From Alkalihalobacterium alkalinitrilicum (GTDB taxonomy: Bacteria; Bacillota; Bacilli; Bacillales; Bacillaceae_F): a stretch of DNA of 64,000 nucleotides. Where the stretch lies: assembly GCF_002019605.1 (NCBI RefSeq), contig NZ_KV917368.1:2759517-2823516 (forward strand), read 5' to 3'. Of this stretch, positions 47,818 through 57,018 are shown one piece after another (position 1 is the first letter of the stretch; the number at the start of each line of letters is the position of its first letter). The notes under the pieces were generated by a model. That model worked only from the letters and a program-made list of their open reading frames with translations. It ran no database searches and was not told the origin of the DNA. The translations under genes were made by a program, and so were the position numbers.

Positions 47818-49113
47818 TTAACTATTTTTTAGTTCATGTATTCGTTTATATAGTTGTGCTAATCGTTTTTCTTGTCCACTTTCTTTTGGTTTATAGTACG
47901 TTTTTTCTTGTAAATGATCAGGTAAGTACTGCTGCTTCACCCAACCCCCAAAATTATGTGGGTATTTATAATCTACACCTCGCCCTAAATCCTTTGCCCC
48001 TTTATAGTGAGCATCCTTTAAATGATCAGGTACTTCACCGATATTGATAGAACGAACATCCGATATCGCTTGATCTAATGCTTTGTATGCACTATTGGAC
48101 TTAGGCGAAAGACAAAGTTCAGTCACAGCAACAGCTAATGGAATTCTCGCTTCAGGTAAGCCTAGACGTTCTGCGGATTGGATCGCAGACAAAACCATTT
48201 GTGGCACTTGACTGTTAGCCAAACCAACATCCTCCCAGGCCGTAACAAGAAGCCGTCTACAAATCACATCTAAATCTCCTGCTTCAATTAACCGAGCTAA
48301 ATAATGGAGAGCTGCATCGACGTCTGAACCTCTCATGCTTTTTTGAAAAGCACTAATAATATTATAAAAGTGATCGCCCTTTTTATCGTAATGTAAGCTT
48401 TTCTTTTGCAGACACTCTTTAATAATATCTAATGTAATTGAAATTTGATCATCTTCATTAGGATCTGTTGATAATACCGCGATTTCTAAGCCATTAAGTG
48501 CTGAACGAATATCACCGCCACAATGTAGAGCAAGTTCATCTAAGACACCCTCTTCAATCAAAAGATCCAGTTTGCCAAACCCCTTTGCTTCATCATGTAA
48601 TGCTCTTTCTAATACATCTTTTATTTCTTCTGCTTGTGGATAGGTTAATTCTAAGATTGTACAGCGTGATTTGATAGCATTATTGATTTCAAAATGCGGG
48701 TTTTCAGTAGTTGCACCAATAAGGATAATAAGTCCACTTTCTAAATATGGAAGCAAAAAGTCTTGCTGACTTTTATTAAATCGATGAACTTCATCAACGA
48801 ATAAAATTGATTTACCGAGTAGTTTCGCTTCTTGTACGACAGCTTCCATCTCTTTCTTTCCTGAAGAAACTGCGTTAATTTCATGAAAAGGTAATGAAGT
48901 CACTTGGGCGATTACATTCGCAATTGTTGTTTTTCCCGTTCCAGGAGGGCCGTATAAAATAATCGATGATAACCGATTCGATTTTATCATTCGTTGAAGT
49001 AATTTCCCTTCACCGACAATATGCTTTTGTCCGACAATTTCCTCTAATGTAGTCGGTCGCATTCGGTAAGCAAGTGGCTCTCTAAAATAATTCTCCACTA
49101 ATATCAACTCCAT
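47818..49113 (-). CDS. rarA: Replication-associated recombination protein RarA (AAA+ ATPase)
   Basis: A 431-residue AAA+ protein related to clamp loaders, acting at stalled replication forks. Walker A GPPGTGKTT, Walker B LFVDEVHRF, sensor 1 IGATTENP and the MgsA C-terminal tetramerisation domain with SDVDAALHYLARLI. The ATG at 49113 has only a weak site; a GTG at 49098 has GGAG 9 nt upstream and would give 426 residues, possibly the real start. Confidence 0.94.
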   Translation of the reverse strand: MELILVENYFREPLAYRMRPTTLEEIVGQKHIVGEGKLLQRMIKSNRLSSIILYGPPGTGKTTIANVIAQVTSLPFHEINAVSSGKKEMEAVVQEAKLLGKSILFVDEVHRFNKSQQDFLLPYLESGLIILIGATTENPHFEINNAIKSRCTILELTYPQAEEIKDVLERALHDEAKGFGKLDLLIEEGVLDELALHCGGDIRSALNGLEIAVLSTDPNEDDQISITLDIIKECLQKKSLHYDKKGDHFYNIISAFQKSMRGSDVDAALHYLARLIEAGDLDVICRRLLVTAWEDVGLANSQVPQMVLSAIQSAERLGLPEARIPLAVAVTELCLSPKSNSAYKALDQAISDVRSINIGEVPDHLKDAHYKGAKDLGRGVDYKYPHNFGGWVKQQYLPDHLQEKTYYKPKESGQEKRLAQLYKRIHELKNS

Positions 49114-49257
49114 GTTTCCAGGTTAAACTAATCTATGATTCTCTATTTCAATCGTCACTTATATCCATTTTTAACGTTTAAAGCAACTTTCAACTATAGA
49201 GTGCTGATTATGATAATAGTTCTATTATATATACTATACCGTTTCACTTTGCAAATG

Positions 49258-49282
49258 AGCGAACTCCAATTCGCTTTTTTTA
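49258..49282 (+). terminator. Orphan terminator-like hairpin upstream of the RsfA-like gene
   Basis: AGCGAA (49258-49263) and TTCGCT (49270-49275) enclose CTCCAA and are followed by seven T residues. No plus-strand gene precedes it; the 320-bp gap 49114-49433 otherwise shows nothing. It could end a short leader or small RNA. Confidence 0.4.
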
Positions 49283-49433
49283 TTTATATGGATAGTCGTC
49301 GTTATTGTTTTTCTGTGTAACCCTAGTATTTTTTAACATTGAATGTATATATCCTAGATTTCTTGGAAATAGTAGTAGTAAATTTCACTAAAATATGAAT
49401 TTACTTATAAACCAAGAAAGATAAGGAGATGGT

Positions 49434-50066
49434 ATGATGAAAGTTCGCCAAGATGCATGGTCACACGAAGACGATGTTCTGCTAGCAGAAACAGTATTAC
49501 GACATATTCGAGAAGGGAGCACTCAATTAGTTGCTTTTGATGAAGTTGGTGATGAATTACATCGAACGTCTGCAGCATGTGGATTTCGCTGGAATGCAGT
49601 TGTACGCCAAAAATATGTAGATCAAATTAGAGAAGCTAAAAAGGAAAGAAAAGAACGCAAAAGAGCCGTTGCCTTTGCGACTAATCGTAGACCCGTTCGA
49701 AATGCAACCTTATATTATCCTAGTGTTACTACTGCACAACCTTTAAATCTAGATAATTTAGACATTGAAACCGTTATTTCATATCTTCGTTCTCTGACTA
49801 CAAACCAACTACCAGCCGATCATTTGAAAAAAGAGAATGAAAAACTTTTAAAAGAAAATCTTGAGCTATTAACGCAAAATAAAGAGCTTGAAACAGAACT
49901 AAAAACAATTAAAGAGGAGCACCAAACGATTGAAGAGGACTATCAATCACTCATTCAAATTATGAATCGTGCAAGACGCATGGCTATTTTACAAGAAGAA
50001 GAGCCTTTATCTAACGCTACATTCCGTATGGATAAAAACGGAAATTTAGAAAAAGTCGCAAAATAA
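49434..50066 (+). CDS. RsfA family transcriptional regulator
   Basis: A 210-residue protein with an N-terminal SANT/Myb-like DNA-binding domain (about 5-60, with [22 protein letters not shown] and the core [10 protein letters not shown]), a basic patch (about 70-85) and a long coiled coil (about 125-185). RsfA/YlbO proteins are prespore-specific regulators of Bacillus sporulation. It stands alone with its own terminator. AAGGAG lies before the tandem ATG codons. Confidence 0.87.
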   Translation: MMKVRQDAWSHEDDVLLAETVLRHIREGSTQLVAFDEVGDELHRTSAACGFRWNAVVRQKYVDQIREAKKERKERKRAVAFATNRRPVRNATLYYPSVTTAQPLNLDNLDIETVISYLRSLTTNQLPADHLKKENEKLLKENLELLTQNKELETELKTIKEEHQTIEEDYQSLIQIMNRARRMAILQEEEPLSNATFRMDKNGNLEKVAK

Positions 50067-50067
50067 A

Positions 50068-50099
50068 AGCAACAGAACCTACTTCTGTTGCTTTTTTTC
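50068..50099 (+). terminator. Terminator after the RsfA-like gene
   Basis: AGCAACAG (50068-50075) pairs with CTGTTGCT (50085-50092), followed by TTTTTT. Confidence 0.88.
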
Positions 50100-50290
50100 T
50101 TTATATTTATCTTCTTTAGGGAAAGAGTCGTATTTATCTAATTCTATCATTCCAACCAAGAGGACTCCTTCCTCAAAAATACGGTAGAATTTTAGGTGGG
50201 AGGTGAATTGGCAGTTTTAAGGACTATGTTTTTTATGCCTTTTTTGGTAAAATAATTTTTGTGGAACATACGTTTGGAGGTAAGACCAAA

Positions 50291-51881
50291 ATGACAACCT
50301 ACAAAACTATGCAAATCTGGGTTAAAAACGGTCATCGGATCCATCCTTACTTTACTGAAATGTGTCAAAACGCAAAAAAATTGTATAACTCGACCCACTT
50401 TTATATTCGTCAGATTTTTACTGGACTCACGCAAGAAAAAGAATTACACTCTCTTCAAACAGGAGTTTTAGATACGTTACAAAAGCATTTCCCTAGGATG
50501 AATGATAACCAACTTCTAGCGTATCAAAAGAAATTAGCGAAAGAAAAAGCGAAACCTGTGGAAAAACAAAAAGAAATCAAATGCAATTTATTTAAAGGGC
50601 CATCAAAAGAGAAACCTTGTGTTGATTACAATTTACTAGATGCTCTTTTTAAATCGATGGCTCTACATGATTATCGGTCCATGCCTACTCAAAGTAGCCA
50701 AGGAATCATGAAAATAGTGTTTCAAAATTGGAAATCGTTTTACGCAAGCTTGAAAGAATACAAGATGAACCCTACTAAGTTTAAAGCAAGACCAAGAATT
50801 CCTGGTTACAGTCGTGCGAAAGAGAAAGAGGTTTCATTCTCGAACCAAGATTGTGTAATAAAAGAAAATAAATTTTTGAAATTTCCCAAAACAAAGGAAC
50901 GATTAAACATTGGGAAATTAGGTTTCACTGAAGGGAAACTGAAACAGGTGCGTGTCATCCCAAAGTATGGTCATTATGTAGTGGAGTTAATTTTCGAAGT
51001 TCGTACGGAACAAGGTATGAAACCAACGAAAAAGCGTTTCATGTCTGTTGATTTTGGTATTGATAACGTTGCAACCATTGTCACCAACACAGGTCGAATA
51101 CCTGTATTAGTGAAGGGCAAAAACATCAAATCTGTTAATCAACGCTACAACCAATTAAAAGCTCATTTTATAGGTATTCTTCGTCAAGGGAAAAATCCAA
51201 ACGAAGGTCCCTTTACTTCCAAGCAGTTAGAACAAATCAATAAAAAACGTTTTAATCAAATCAAAGATTTGTTTCATTGTCTAGCTCCAGCACCCAGCGA
51301 CTATCGAGACTTCCCTCACCTCCGTACGATAAGTCAACATCGACTCACTAGCGTTCTTCGTGTTTCCTTTATCTCCTACGGCTTAGTCCAGTCCGTACGT
51401 CGCTAAACGGGCGCTTGCGCTTTTCGATAAAGCGAGCCACCAAATCGAGAAAATCGCCTTAGAGGAAGATGTTGATACCATCATCATCGGCCAAAACAAA
51501 GAATGGAAACAACATTCGAATATGGGTAAAAGGAACAACCAATCATTCACAGCGATACCACATAGCTTTTTAATTCAGATGATAAAATACAAAGCTGAAA
51601 AACATGGAATTAAAGTCATCGTAAACGAAGAATTGTATACATCAAAAGCAAGCTTCTTAGATCATGACGAAATCCCCGTTTACGGAGAAGTTGATTCGAA
51701 AAAATCATTTTCGGGTAAGCGTATTAAGCGCGGACTTTATTGTTCGAAAAACGGAACCATTATTAATGCTGATGTGAATGGTGCGGCCAATATTATGAGA
51801 AAAGTGTTCCCTAAAGCCTTTAATGAACCGTTTACTAGTGTTCAAACTTTATTGCAACCCATAACGCTGGTGATTAAATAA
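50291..51881 (+). pseudogene. tnpB: tnpB interrupted by a 149-bp repeat
   Basis: A TnpB gene starting at ATG 50291 after GGAGGTAAG. It reads 329 codons to DLFH (51277), is broken by 51278-51428, and continues as KASHQIEKIALEED from 51429 to 51881. Removing 151 bp gives a clean 479-residue frame. RuvC residues are retained: Asp in MSVDFGIDNVATI, Glu in VNEELYTSKASF and Asp in NADVNGAANI. As it stands the product ends in the insert after about 372 residues and lacks the last two RuvC motifs. It differs clearly from the TnpB at 21-22 kb. Confidence 0.9.
51278..51426 (+). repeat. 149-bp non-coding mobile repeat inserted in tnpB
   Basis: The insert begins TGTCTAGCTCCAGC and ends GGGCGCTTGCGCTTTTCG. 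It is flanked by AT at 51276-51277 and AT at 51427-51428, consistent with a 2-bp target duplication. The empty site is exactly reconstructable from the tnpB frame. Its ends match those of the 124-bp units at 39208-39845 read on the minus strand (TGTCTAGCTGCAG ... GCTTTTC). The middle differs. No transposase is encoded, so it would be moved in trans. Confidence 0.85.
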
Positions 51882-52035
51882 AAGTAATCCCAAAGGCAAG
51901 ACCAATGGGATAGCGGGGTTGGGTGTTTTCAGCACACCAATGTGTCAACTCCACTGGTGGTTAATCGTCATCGTCAAAGTCGATACCCTAGAAACCCCCA
52001 CTTCAAATCCTAAAAGAATTAAGTGGCGGGAGTAT
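51882..52035 (+). ncRNA. Candidate omega RNA / right end of the second TnpB element
   Basis: The 154 bp after the tnpB stop have no open frame but contain structured repeats (CCACTGGTGG-type stems and the terminal CCCCCACTT hairpin). In related elements this region plus the tnpB 3' end is the guide RNA. Its guide would be the lutC 3' end. Expression is not visible from sequence. Confidence 0.4.
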
Positions 52036-52755
52036 TCATTTATCTTCTATTATAATGTACGTTGCTTTAACAGGACCATGAACACCGACCACTAAGTTCA
52101 TCTCGATATCAGCACTGTTACTAGGACCTGAAATAAAGTTTACACAAGAAGGAACTTTCCCTGTTTCTTCTTGAAGCTTATGAATATAGTGTGTTGCTTG
52201 TGTCATACGGGGTACAATCGTACTTTTCGGAATGAGTGCTACGTAATACTGTGGTAACAAACTCACCGATCTTCCTTTTCCATTACCACTAAGTAAAACA
52301 ACCGTTCCAGATTCAGCGAGTGTTATATCAGCGAATGTAATTCCGATATCCGCTCTTTCGGCTAATTTTATATTTTCTTCTCCGACATTAGTATCCCATA
52401 TATGAACATTAGTTCCTGTTGTATTCACTTTTTCATAATATTGATCAATTCCGTACTCTGCAAAACGTGGGTCATCCCAGCTTACAATCGATTTTGCTCC
52501 GTAACGACTCACGACCTCAGCTAATACTTGAGTTAACGTTTCCGTTGTCGCCATAGCCACATCGGTATGAATACGAGTACATTGATCCTTTAACACAGCT
52601 AATAGTTCGTCTTGAGTAAAATCTCTATAAACTTCCCATTGTGGCTGATGTTTCCAGTTCGGACGAGTAACTGGCTTCGTTTGTCGTTGTCGACCTAAGC
52701 TTTGAGCAACTTGGTTCAGAAATTTTTCTTTGTTATGCACTGTTCCAGTAGTCAT
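52036..52755 (-). CDS. lutC: Lactate utilization protein LutC
   Basis: A 239-residue LUD-domain protein (YkgG type), part of the LutABC iron-sulfur complex that oxidises L-lactate to pyruvate. It has the GITFADITLAESGTVVLLSG segment and the terminal region FISGPSNSADIEMNLVVGVHGP. Its start overlaps the lutB stop (TAATG). The stop codon lies at the end of the TnpB element, which abuts the gene. There are no cysteine clusters, as usual for LutC. Confidence 0.94.
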   Translation of the reverse strand: MTTGTVHNKEKFLNQVAQSLGRQRQTKPVTRPNWKHQPQWEVYRDFTQDELLAVLKDQCTRIHTDVAMATTETLTQVLAEVVSRYGAKSIVSWDDPRFAEYGIDQYYEKVNTTGTNVHIWDTNVGEENIKLAERADIGITFADITLAESGTVVLLSGNGKGRSVSLLPQYYVALIPKSTIVPRMTQATHYIHKLQEETGKVPSCVNFISGPSNSADIEMNLVVGVHGPVKATYIIIEDK

Positions 52756-54182
52756 TAGTTCTTCTCCCCCTTCTCACGTTCCTTAAACCACTTACGGAAG
52801 CTTTGTTTGCTTGGTTCTGGGAAATCCCGAATATCGGTCCACGGTTTAATTGGTCCTGGTCCTTTCGTTACTTTCCCTTCTTTTGAGAAAGGTCCCATCA
52901 TCGACGGAGCTACTTTCGATCCCATGTTATACAACTTTGGTGAGCTTGCTGCCATAGCAAAGCCTTTCATTGCTAACTTTTCACCAAAACCACCTTTTCC
53001 TTGTTCTTCAACAATGTTACGACGATGTTTGACGAGTAAGTCGTGAAGTGGAATTTTTACTGGACAAGCTTCGGTACATGCTGCACATAAGCTAGAAGCG
53101 AAAGGAAGTTCTTTATAATCGTCATAACCACCTAGTAATGGTGATAATACTGCTCCAATTGGTCCAGGATATATGGAACCGTAAGAGTGACCACCGATAT
53201 GACGATAGATAGGACAAACGTTAATACAAGCCGCACAACGAATACATTGAAGCGCCGATTGGAATTCCGTTCCCAATATGTTTGAACGGCCGTTGTCAAC
53301 AATGACTAGATGGAATTCTTCTGGTCCATCAACATCGCCTGCATCTTTCGGTCCTGTTAACCCTGTAATATAACTTGTTAGCTTTTGTCCAACAGCACTT
53401 CGACATAACATACTAACTAAAATATCAAGTTCTTCCCACGTAGGAACAATTCGCTCCATCCCCATAACCGTAATTTGTGTTTTGGGAAGTGTTGTTGAAA
53501 GACGTGCGTTTCCTTCGTTAGTAACAAGTGAAATACTTCCTGATTCTGCTACAGCAAAGTTACAGCCTGTAATTCCGATATCTGCTTCTAAAAATTCCGC
53601 GCGAAGCTGTTCTCTTGCAAATAAAGCTAGTTCTTCAGGTTTGGATGATTTCGTGTATCCGCGTTTTTCTTGGAATGTATCTCTGATTTGATCTTTATTC
53701 TTGTGTAACGCAGGTGCGACGAGATGCGAAGGGGGGTCATGATCATCAATTTGAAGAATATACTCTCCTAAATCAGACTCGATTACTTCACATCCTAATG
53801 CTTCTAACGCTTGGTTCATGCTAATTTCTTCTGTAACCATTGATTTCGATTTAATAATTTTCTTGGCTTGTTTTTGTTTTGCAATATTCGTAATATACTC
53901 ATTCGCTTCTTCTGCCGTTTGCGCAAAAAAGACATTTCCACCACGTTGAATGACATTATCCGTTAACTGTTCTAAATAATAATCTAAATTCTCAAGAGTA
54001 TGTTGGCGAATTTCTTCAGCAAGGTTTCGCCACTCCTCCCAGTTTCCAAGCTCTTCTTGCGCTTCTAGTTTTTTATTTTTTAAACGTTCCTGAGCAGAAA
54101 CCATCGCATTTCTCATAAACTCATTTTTTAGCCCTTTCTCGACTCGACCAAAAAATTGTTCATCACTAATTTTCATCGGCAT
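52755..54182 (-). CDS. lutB: Lactate utilization iron-sulfur protein LutB
   Basis: A 475-residue LUD-domain protein with two 4Fe-4S motifs in the C-terminal third, [12 protein letters not shown] and CAACTEACP. The N-terminal LUD domain (about 70-300) has [20 protein letters not shown]. It acts with LutA and LutC in flavin-independent lactate oxidation at the membrane face. It overlaps lutC by one base and follows lutA by 23 bp. Confidence 0.95.
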   Translation of the reverse strand: MPMKISDEQFFGRVEKGLKNEFMRNAMVSAQERLKNKKLEAQEELGNWEEWRNLAEEIRQHTLENLDYYLEQLTDNVIQRGGNVFFAQTAEEANEYITNIAKQKQAKKIIKSKSMVTEEISMNQALEALGCEVIESDLGEYILQIDDHDPPSHLVAPALHKNKDQIRDTFQEKRGYTKSSKPEELALFAREQLRAEFLEADIGITGCNFAVAESGSISLVTNEGNARLSTTLPKTQITVMGMERIVPTWEELDILVSMLCRSAVGQKLTSYITGLTGPKDAGDVDGPEEFHLVIVDNGRSNILGTEFQSALQCIRCAACINVCPIYRHIGGHSYGSIYPGPIGAVLSPLLGGYDDYKELPFASSLCAACTEACPVKIPLHDLLVKHRRNIVEEQGKGGFGEKLAMKGFAMAASSPKLYNMGSKVAPSMMGPFSKEGKVTKGPGPIKPWTDIRDFPEPSKQSFRKWFKEREKGEKN

Positions 54183-54205
54183 TCAAATCACCACCTTACA
54201 ATTTA

Positions 54206-54925
54206 TTATTTTTTACTATTTAAAACCTGTGCAATATGCATCACTTTGATTGGTTTACCCTGACGTTCAATCCGACCACCAATATTCATTAAACAACCAC
54301 AATCCGCCCCAATTAAAACTTCAGCTTCTGTTTCTTCGATATGTTCAATTTTTTCATTCACCATCTGCTCTGAAATTGGAACCATTTTAACTGAGAATGT
54401 TCCACCAAAACCACAGCACGTTTCTTTATTTGGTAAGCTAGCAAATTCTAACCCTTCGACATTTTCTAACAACTTCATCGGGGCATCTTTAACACCTAAT
54501 AAACGAGTCATGTGACAAGATGTATGGTACGTTGCTTTTGTAGGTAACGATGCTCCCACATCTTCAATTTTTAGTACATCTACAATAAACTGTGTTAGTT
54601 CAAACGTTTTAGCTACTAACGCTTTCGCTCTTTCCTGCCACGCTTGATCGTCTTTAAAAAGGTGAGGATATTCATGAATCATAGAAACGCAAGAACCAGA
54701 CGGCGATACCACATAATCAGATGAGGCAAACGTCTCGATCATATGCTTGGCAACATCCTTTGCTTCCTTATGATACCCACTATTGTATGCTGGTTGACCA
54801 CAGCACGTTTGATTATCTGGAAATACAACTTCACAATTTAGACGCTCTAATATTTCGACCGTATCTTTTCCGACACCTGGATAGAAAACATCCGCTAGAC
54901 AAGTTACAAATAATGATACTTTCAT
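54206..54925 (-). CDS. lutA: Lactate utilization iron-sulfur protein LutA
   Basis: A 239-residue protein with two CCG domains (cysteine-rich, heterodisulfide-reductase D type): [10 protein letters not shown] and CCGFGGTFS, each with an upstream Cys. It is the first gene of lutABC. The ATG at 54925 has AAGGGG 9 nt upstream; an alternative in-frame ATG at 54934 sits on top of that site. A probable operator lies 24 bp before the start. Confidence 0.95.
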   Translation of the reverse strand: MKVSLFVTCLADVFYPGVGKDTVEILERLNCEVVFPDNQTCCGQPAYNSGYHKEAKDVAKHMIETFASSDYVVSPSGSCVSMIHEYPHLFKDDQAWQERAKALVAKTFELTQFIVDVLKIEDVGASLPTKATYHTSCHMTRLLGVKDAPMKLLENVEGLEFASLPNKETCCGFGGTFSVKMVPISEQMVNEKIEHIEETEAEVLIGADCGCLMNIGGRIERQGKPIKVMHIAQVLNSKK

Positions 54926-54948
54926 ACATTTCATCCCCTTAGGTTATC

Positions 54949-54961
54949 TGGTCATCAGATG
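54949..54961. promoter_or_regulatory. Probable lactate-regulator operator upstream of lutA
   Basis: TGGTCATCAGATG recurs exactly at 56903-56915 upstream of lctP and nowhere else that I noticed. It is partly palindromic (GGTCATC / GATG...). Lactate genes in Bacilli are repressed by the FadR-type GntR protein LutR, whose gene is not in this window. Function is inferred from the shared location. Confidence 0.6.
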
Positions 54962-55006
54962 TGTATACTTATATCACTTACTTTAATAGGAATAGTAAAA
55001 ACTTTC

Positions 55007-55034
55007 AAGCCCCACATTACATGTGGAGCTTGTC
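55007..55034 (-). terminator. Terminator between lctP and lutA
   Basis: AAGCCCCACA (55007-55016) pairs with TGTGGAGCTT (55022-55031, one G-T pair); on the minus strand GAAAGTTTTT follows. It separates lctP from lutABC, which then use their own operator-promoter. Confidence 0.75.
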
Positions 55035-55065
55035 TTTTAATAATTTGAAATCCAAGTTTCACCAA

Positions 55066-56316
55066 TTATGCTGCTATATCTTCTTTTTCAATTTTTCGGT
55101 TTTTTTCGCTTCCTTTATAAAAGGCAAAAATAGCAGCTACAATCACAATCATTACCATGAAAGTACCTAGATTATACCCAACTCCATTTATGAGAACAAA
55201 ACCGATTCCTCCCGCAAAGATTACATAGAAGGCAGTAGGGATTAACGTCTTACGAATAATATTCCCTTCTTTACCGAGTAATCCAGCCGCAGCAGAAGCA
55301 GCAACGACATTATGAACACAGGTCATGTTTCCAGCAGCCCCGCCAACGGCTTGTAAAGCAATAATCGTTGATGCGGCTACACCGATATTTTCAGCTACAC
55401 CGAACTGAAATAGTGAAAACATCATGTTACTAATGGTATTACTACCAGCAACAAATGCCCCTAATGCTCCAATCGTTGGAGCTACAGCAGGCCAGTTTTC
55501 ACCTAATGCCACGGAAACAGTTTCGGCCAGAACCAGTGGCATACTACTATACCCCGAAGCATTTACACCTGAATTAATAAAGACTTGAACCATCGGCACA
55601 GCAAACAATAAGGCAGGTGCTGCACTTACAACTGTTCCGAACGATTCTTTTACCGCACGTCCATATGCTTTTGTATCCATTTTGTGCATAAAAAAGACAA
55701 CAAATGAGACTAAGATTAAGATCGAACCTGGCAAATTTAAAGGAGGACTTGTAAATGTAATTGAAGTACCAAATACATCTGTCGCCGTAAATTTTGCTGC
55801 TTTTAACCAATCACCAAAAGGCAATGAATTCATTCGAGTCAACACAAGGACTACCCCTACGATTACGTAAGGTAACCATGACATAAATGGTGAAATTTTC
55901 TTTCCTACAGGTTGTGTAGATACTTTTAATTGACCTACCCAATCTGGATCCCAGTTTGCTCTATCTTCAAAATCCCACGTTTTCTTAGGTAAAAGGAAGC
56001 CTCGTTTTGCCGCAGGAATAACAATAGCGAGTCCAATTAATCCACCGAACATGGAAGGAAACTCAGGTCCAAGTAAATTCGCTACTAATGCGTAGGGAAC
56101 CGTAAACGCAAGACCTGCAAATAAAGCAAATTTCCAAATCGCTAACCCTTCGGTAACGGATCTATTTTTTCCAAAGAACTTTGTCAGCATGGTGACCATG
56201 AATAATGGTATAAACAACCTGACGATTGCATGTATGATGGCAACTTCTCCACCAATAGCGCGAATGTATGCATCAAATGTCATACCAAGGCTCGCCGCCG
56301 TTTCTTGAACCATCAT
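55066..56316 (-). CDS. lctP: L-lactate permease, C-terminal part (split by in-frame stop)
   Basis: 416 residues of an LctP-type lactate permease, carrying nine or ten helices and the family segment GAFVAGSNTISNMMFSLFQFGV near the C-terminus. It follows the N-terminal part in the same frame; only one stop codon (TAA, 56317-56319) separates them, and the next codons are ATG ATG. It could be made by re-initiation, as the stop and start abut, but no ribosome site is obvious. An intact LctP needs both parts. Confidence 0.85.
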   Translation of the reverse strand: MMVQETAASLGMTFDAYIRAIGGEVAIIHAIVRLFIPLFMVTMLTKFFGKNRSVTEGLAIWKFALFAGLAFTVPYALVANLLGPEFPSMFGGLIGLAIVIPAAKRGFLLPKKTWDFEDRANWDPDWVGQLKVSTQPVGKKISPFMSWLPYVIVGVVLVLTRMNSLPFGDWLKAAKFTATDVFGTSITFTSPPLNLPGSILILVSFVVFFMHKMDTKAYGRAVKESFGTVVSAAPALLFAVPMVQVFINSGVNASGYSSMPLVLAETVSVALGENWPAVAPTIGALGAFVAGSNTISNMMFSLFQFGVAENIGVAASTIIALQAVGGAAGNMTCVHNVVAASAAAGLLGKEGNIIRKTLIPTAFYVIFAGGIGFVLINGVGYNLGTFMVMIVIVAAIFAFYKGSEKNRKIEKEDIAA

Positions 56317-56844
56317 TTATTCACTTAAACCAGAATTCACACCAATTAAGATTGGTGTACCTACTGCACCAAATGATACTGGTGTAGATTGAATAATTAG
56401 AGCGACGATAACAGCTCCCATTGCAGGAAAGCCTATAGCAACTAATAACGGCGCTGCTATTGCAGCAGGTGTTCCCCAACCAGAAGCACCTTCAATGAAA
56501 GAACCAAACAACCAACAAATAATAATTGCTTGTACACGGCGATCTGGTGATACATCTGTAAATGTTTGTCGAATCGTTTGAATGGCACCGCTTTCTTTCA
56601 AAGCGTTCAAAAGCAAAATTGCCCCAAACACAATTAGTAGTACTTCTAACGCAGAGACAACACCTCTTGTACTTGCAGCTGCAACTTGATTTGTTGGAAC
56701 ATCCCACACAAACAATGCCACTAAAACGGTTACAATAAAAGCTAACGGCATTGCCCGTTTCGCTGGCCATCGTAAAATAACTAAAAAAAGAAAGACCGTT
56801 AAAATTGGAATAAGTGCCAAAAACGATAAAACCCCTAAACCCAT
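56317..56844 (-). CDS. lctP: L-lactate permease, N-terminal part (split by in-frame stop)
   Basis: The first 175 residues of LctP, with about five helices and the conserved segment [20 protein letters not shown], ending at a TAA after GVNSGLSE. The start ATG at 56844 follows GAGGGG with 10-nt spacing. With the downstream frame it would make about 593 residues, near the usual 550-560. Lactate uptake would depend on suppression or on assembly of the two chains. Confidence 0.85.
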   Translation of the reverse strand: MGLGVLSFLALIPILTVFLFLVILRWPAKRAMPLAFIVTVLVALFVWDVPTNQVAAASTRGVVSALEVLLIVFGAILLLNALKESGAIQTIRQTFTDVSPDRRVQAIIICWLFGSFIEGASGWGTPAAIAAPLLVAIGFPAMGAVIVALIIQSTPVSFGAVGTPILIGVNSGLSE

Positions 56845-56902
56845 AGAACAAACTCCCCTCATATTCTGAACTAATAACGTATGACCTTATCACCTTATCT
56901 TA

Positions 56903-56915
56903 TGGTCATCAGATG
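56903..56915. promoter_or_regulatory. Probable lactate-regulator operator upstream of lctP
   Basis: An exact copy of the 13-bp TGGTCATCAGATG found before lutA at 54949-54961, here 59 bp before the lctP start. This suggests joint control of uptake and oxidation by one repressor. Confidence 0.6.
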
Positions 56916-56987
56916 TTTAAATCTTTTTTCATTATAAGGATTTGTCAAAAAATATTCAATATAGTTTTCGGAAAATATCTCATAAAC

Positions 56988-57018
56988 AAAAAAAGCTGCT
57001 AAATTAGCAACTTTTTTA
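56988..57018. terminator. Terminator at the end of tcdA
   Basis: AGCTGCTAA (56993-57001) pairs with TTAGCAACT (57004-57012, one mismatch). A-rich and T-rich flanks make it work in both directions. The tcdA stop lies at its edge. Confidence 0.75.

Larger units (their letters stand above)
50130..52035 (+). mobile_element. Second IS1341-type (tnpB-only) element, itself interrupted
   Basis: An IS200/605-superfamily element with tnpB but no tnpA. The left end (from about 50130) has a CTCAAAAAT / ATTTTAGG stem and GAGGTGAATTGGC, similar to the left end of the element at 20718-22590. The right end (about 52035) has CCCCCACTT / AAGTGGCGGG, resembling the other right-end hairpin. It ends at or next to the stop codon of lutC. 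Boundaries are approximate. It carries a 149-bp repeat insertion. Confidence 0.72.
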
